From an uncultured Bacteroidia bacterium (GTDB lineage: Bacteria; Bacteroidota; Bacteroidia; Bacteroidales; Prolixibacteraceae), in assembly GCA_903850335.1 (NCBI GenBank), contig CAINLJ010000158.1:1-46683 (forward strand): a DNA stretch of 46,683 nt. Reading direction: 5' to 3'. The position numbers were made by a program, and so were the translations under genes. This document shows, in pieces, positions 45,037-46,683 of the stretch (the first letter of the stretch is position 1; every line of letters starts with the position of its first letter). Under the pieces are notes generated by a model that saw only the letters and a list, made by a program, of their open reading frames with translations, ran no database searches and was not told where the DNA came from.

Positions 45037-46400
45037 ATATCATAAACCCGGCAACTCACGAAATTATAACAACTGTTGTTGCAGATGATCAATTAAGTAT
45101 TGACAAAAAAATCACTGAAGCACGTTCCGGACAAAAGAATTGGTGCAAAGTGCCAATTGATGAACGTGTCGCAATCCTGCAGAAATTCGCTGCACTTCTT
45201 CAGACAAACATACAGTCATGCGCTGAGATCCTCAGCAACGAAGTAGGTAAACCATTACAGCAGGCGAAGAATGAGGTCAATGGCGCCTGTGCCCGTACCG
45301 AATGGCTGACAGCAAACGCTAAGGCTGTCCTGGCTGATGAGTGGATGGTGGAGAGTGGTGCCACACGTGAGAAAATTGTTTACGAACCATTGGGTGTCGT
45401 CTGTAACATCTCGGCCTGGAATTACCCATACCTCGTTGGCACAAATGTTTTTGTCCCGGCACTGCTTGCAGGTAATGCGGTGATTTATAAACCATCGGAA
45501 CTTGCTACATTAACCGGACTTGAAATCGAAAAATATCTCCATGAGGCAGGTGTTCCTTCTGATGTTTTTCAATGTGCAACGGGTGATAAGGAAGTTGGAG
45601 AGTTATTGCTGGATGCCGATCTTGACGGTTATTTTTTCACTGGATCGTTCAAGACCGGACAATATATCTATGAGCGAGTAAGCAAAAAGATGAAACCTTG
45701 CGGTCTGGAACTGGGAGGAAAAGATCCGCTTTATGTTACGGATGATGTGTCGGATATTACTTCTGTTGCAGCCAACACAGCTGACGGGGCATTTTACAAC
45801 AATGGACAAAGCTGTTGTTCAGTGGAGCGGATTTATGTTCACGAAAAAGTGTACGACGCCTATGTGACTGAATTTGTGAAAGAGGTAAAATCGTATAAAA
45901 TTGGAAGTCCAGCGGCCGAGGGTATCTACATAGGTGCCTTAACACGAAAGGAACAACCTGCATTTTTAACTGCTCAGGTTCAGGATGCCTTATCCAAGGG
46001 TGCGACATTACTATGTGGCGGTAAACCTTTGGATGGTCCGGGTAATTATTTTGAGCCCACTGTTTTGGTTGATGTGACTCACAATATGGAGGTTATGAAG
46101 GAGGAGTCTTTCGGCCCGATCATTGGAATCATGAAGGTTAAGGATGATGCTGAGGCTGTTTCGTTGATGAATGATACGCAATACGGATTGACGGCTGCAG
46201 TCTTCTGCAAGGATGAAGCCCGTGCCACCGGTTTGCAGGGTGAATTAAATGCAGGAACTGTCTACTGGAACTGTTGTGACAGGGTTAGCGCAGCACTTCC
46301 CTGGAGCGGTCGCAACCACAGTGGTTTTGGCAGTACTCTTTCGCGCGCAGGTCTCCGTGTTTTCACCCAACCCAAGGCATATCATTTAAGAGCCATGTGA
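45033..46400 (+). CDS. NAD(P)-dependent aldehyde dehydrogenase (PuuC-like role)
   Basis: This 455-residue enzyme is a non-acylating aldehyde dehydrogenase. The catalytic cysteine is Cys261 in NNGQSCCSVERIYV (256-269), the general base is Glu226 in LELGGKDP, and ISAWNYP (126-132) with YKPSE holds the cofactor. It would oxidise gamma-glutamyl-aminoacetaldehyde to gamma-glutamylglycine, between the alcohol dehydrogenase and the hydrolase steps. It is translationally coupled to the hydrolase gene and is the last gene in the window. Confidence 0.92.
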   Translation: MNIINPATHEIITTVVADDQLSIDKKITEARSGQKNWCKVPIDERVAILQKFAALLQTNIQSCAEILSNEVGKPLQQAKNEVNGACARTEWLTANAKAVLADEWMVESGATREKIVYEPLGVVCNISAWNYPYLVGTNVFVPALLAGNAVIYKPSELATLTGLEIEKYLHEAGVPSDVFQCATGDKEVGELLLDADLDGYFFTGSFKTGQYIYERVSKKMKPCGLELGGKDPLYVTDDVSDITSVAANTADGAFYNNGQSCCSVERIYVHEKVYDAYVTEFVKEVKSYKIGSPAAEGIYIGALTRKEQPAFLTAQVQDALSKGATLLCGGKPLDGPGNYFEPTVLVDVTHNMEVMKEESFGPIIGIMKVKDDAEAVSLMNDTQYGLTAAVFCKDEARATGLQGELNAGTVYWNCCDRVSAALPWSGRNHSGFGSTLSRAGLRVFTQPKAYHLRAM

Positions 46401-46407
46401 GCTGAGG

Positions 46408-46636
46408 TTGTATCAAAAGTCTTTTTACCGCAGTGCAATGCAGAGAAGGGGCAAAGTTGCGCACAGTATTTTGTTGTAATTTAATGCTTTGCGATCCTCG
46501 ACGGTTTTCCCGGATCAGATAAAAAAGTTGTGGACATTAATTTTCTTTAATCGATTTGATAGGTACTATTTATATGACAATTTCTTATTCTATTGGATAA
46601 AACCTGTTAATAAATGCTTAAAGGTGCAGAGCACCG
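46408..46636. repeat. Second repeat region: element-like left end plus REP-like hairpin, copy 2
   Basis: TTGTATCAAAAG at 46408-46419 repeats the 12 bases at 41784-41795 in the same orientation and the same position, just after a stop codon. AGGTGCAGAGCACCG at 46622-46636 is the inverse complement of the hairpin repeat at 41962. GCAAAG-type motifs lie between them in both places. A right-hand inverted end is not clear here, so this copy seems decayed. The remaining sequence to the window end (46401-46683) shows no gene. Confidence 0.42.
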
Positions 46637-46683
46637 TTTATATTTGTAGAAAATGCTTTAAAAAAATATTCAAATTAGGTACA

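Noticed and set aside
36196-46400. Classical eut ethanolamine system
   Set aside because: The acylating dehydrogenase resembles EutE, but no EutB, EutC or shell protein gene is present, so the gamma-glutamyl route fits better.
1-46683. CRISPR array, tRNA, rRNA, riboswitch or integrase
   Set aside because: Scanned by eye for regular spaced repeats, tRNA-like ends and recombinase motifs; none was convincing.

Overview
The window looks like a chromosome segment of a free-living, polysaccharide-degrading member of the Bacteroidetes (Bacteroidota). The evidence is moderate-to-low GC, TAnnTTTG-type promoter elements, few clear Shine-Dalgarno sites, many exported enzymes and lipoproteins, GH106/GH141-type pectin enzymes, and hairpin repeats of a kind I recall from Bacteroidales-like genomes. 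I see no tRNA, rRNA, CRISPR array, phage gene or complete insertion sequence. A more exact taxon is not supported.

Region 1 (1-19000) is a carbohydrate and ester catabolism island. A leftward four-gene run holds a beta-helix GH141-like protein, a large uncharacterised lipoprotein, a Tat-exported Gfo/Idh/MocA oxidoreductase and a neutral-ceramidase-like protein cut by the window edge. To its right are a GH106-type alpha-L-rhamnosidase, two alpha/beta-hydrolase-type esterases, a beta-propeller/phosphoesterase fusion, a GH99/GH71-like protein and two small membrane proteins. GH141 and GH106 together suggest action on rhamnogalacturonan-type pectin. No SusC/SusD pair is present in the window.

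Region 2 (19000-36200) is the most unusual part. A tightly packed rightward operon encodes a TrpXYZ-type ABC importer (permease, ATPase, one single and one tandem-fused substrate-binding protein). Interleaved with it are two STAS-domain proteins sharing an unrecognised second domain, one of which ends in an APH/choline-kinase-like domain. Downstream lie an Na/Pi-cotransporter-like protein, a free STAS protein, an RsbW-like kinase, a SpoIIAA-like STAS antagonist, a response regulator fused to a PP2C/SpoIIE phosphatase, a lipoprotein and an ABCG-like transporter. A fifth STAS protein sits on the opposite strand behind an acylating aldehyde dehydrogenase. All five STAS domains keep the serine that is phosphorylated in SpoIIAA. 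I infer a partner-switching network coupled to a transporter of unknown substrate.

Region 3 (36200-46683) appears to encode ethanolamine use through gamma-glutamylation. It has an ethanolamine-type permease, a PuuA/GlmA-like glutamine-synthetase-family ligase, an iron alcohol dehydrogenase, an aldehyde dehydrogenase and a PuuD-like gamma-glutamyl hydrolase. The predicted route is ethanolamine to gamma-glutamylethanolamide, then the aldehyde, then gamma-glutamylglycine, then glutamate plus glycine. No EutBC lyase or microcompartment gene is visible. A polysaccharide deacetylase interrupts the cluster, next to a MITE-like inverted-repeat element, and related repeat sequence recurs after the last gene.
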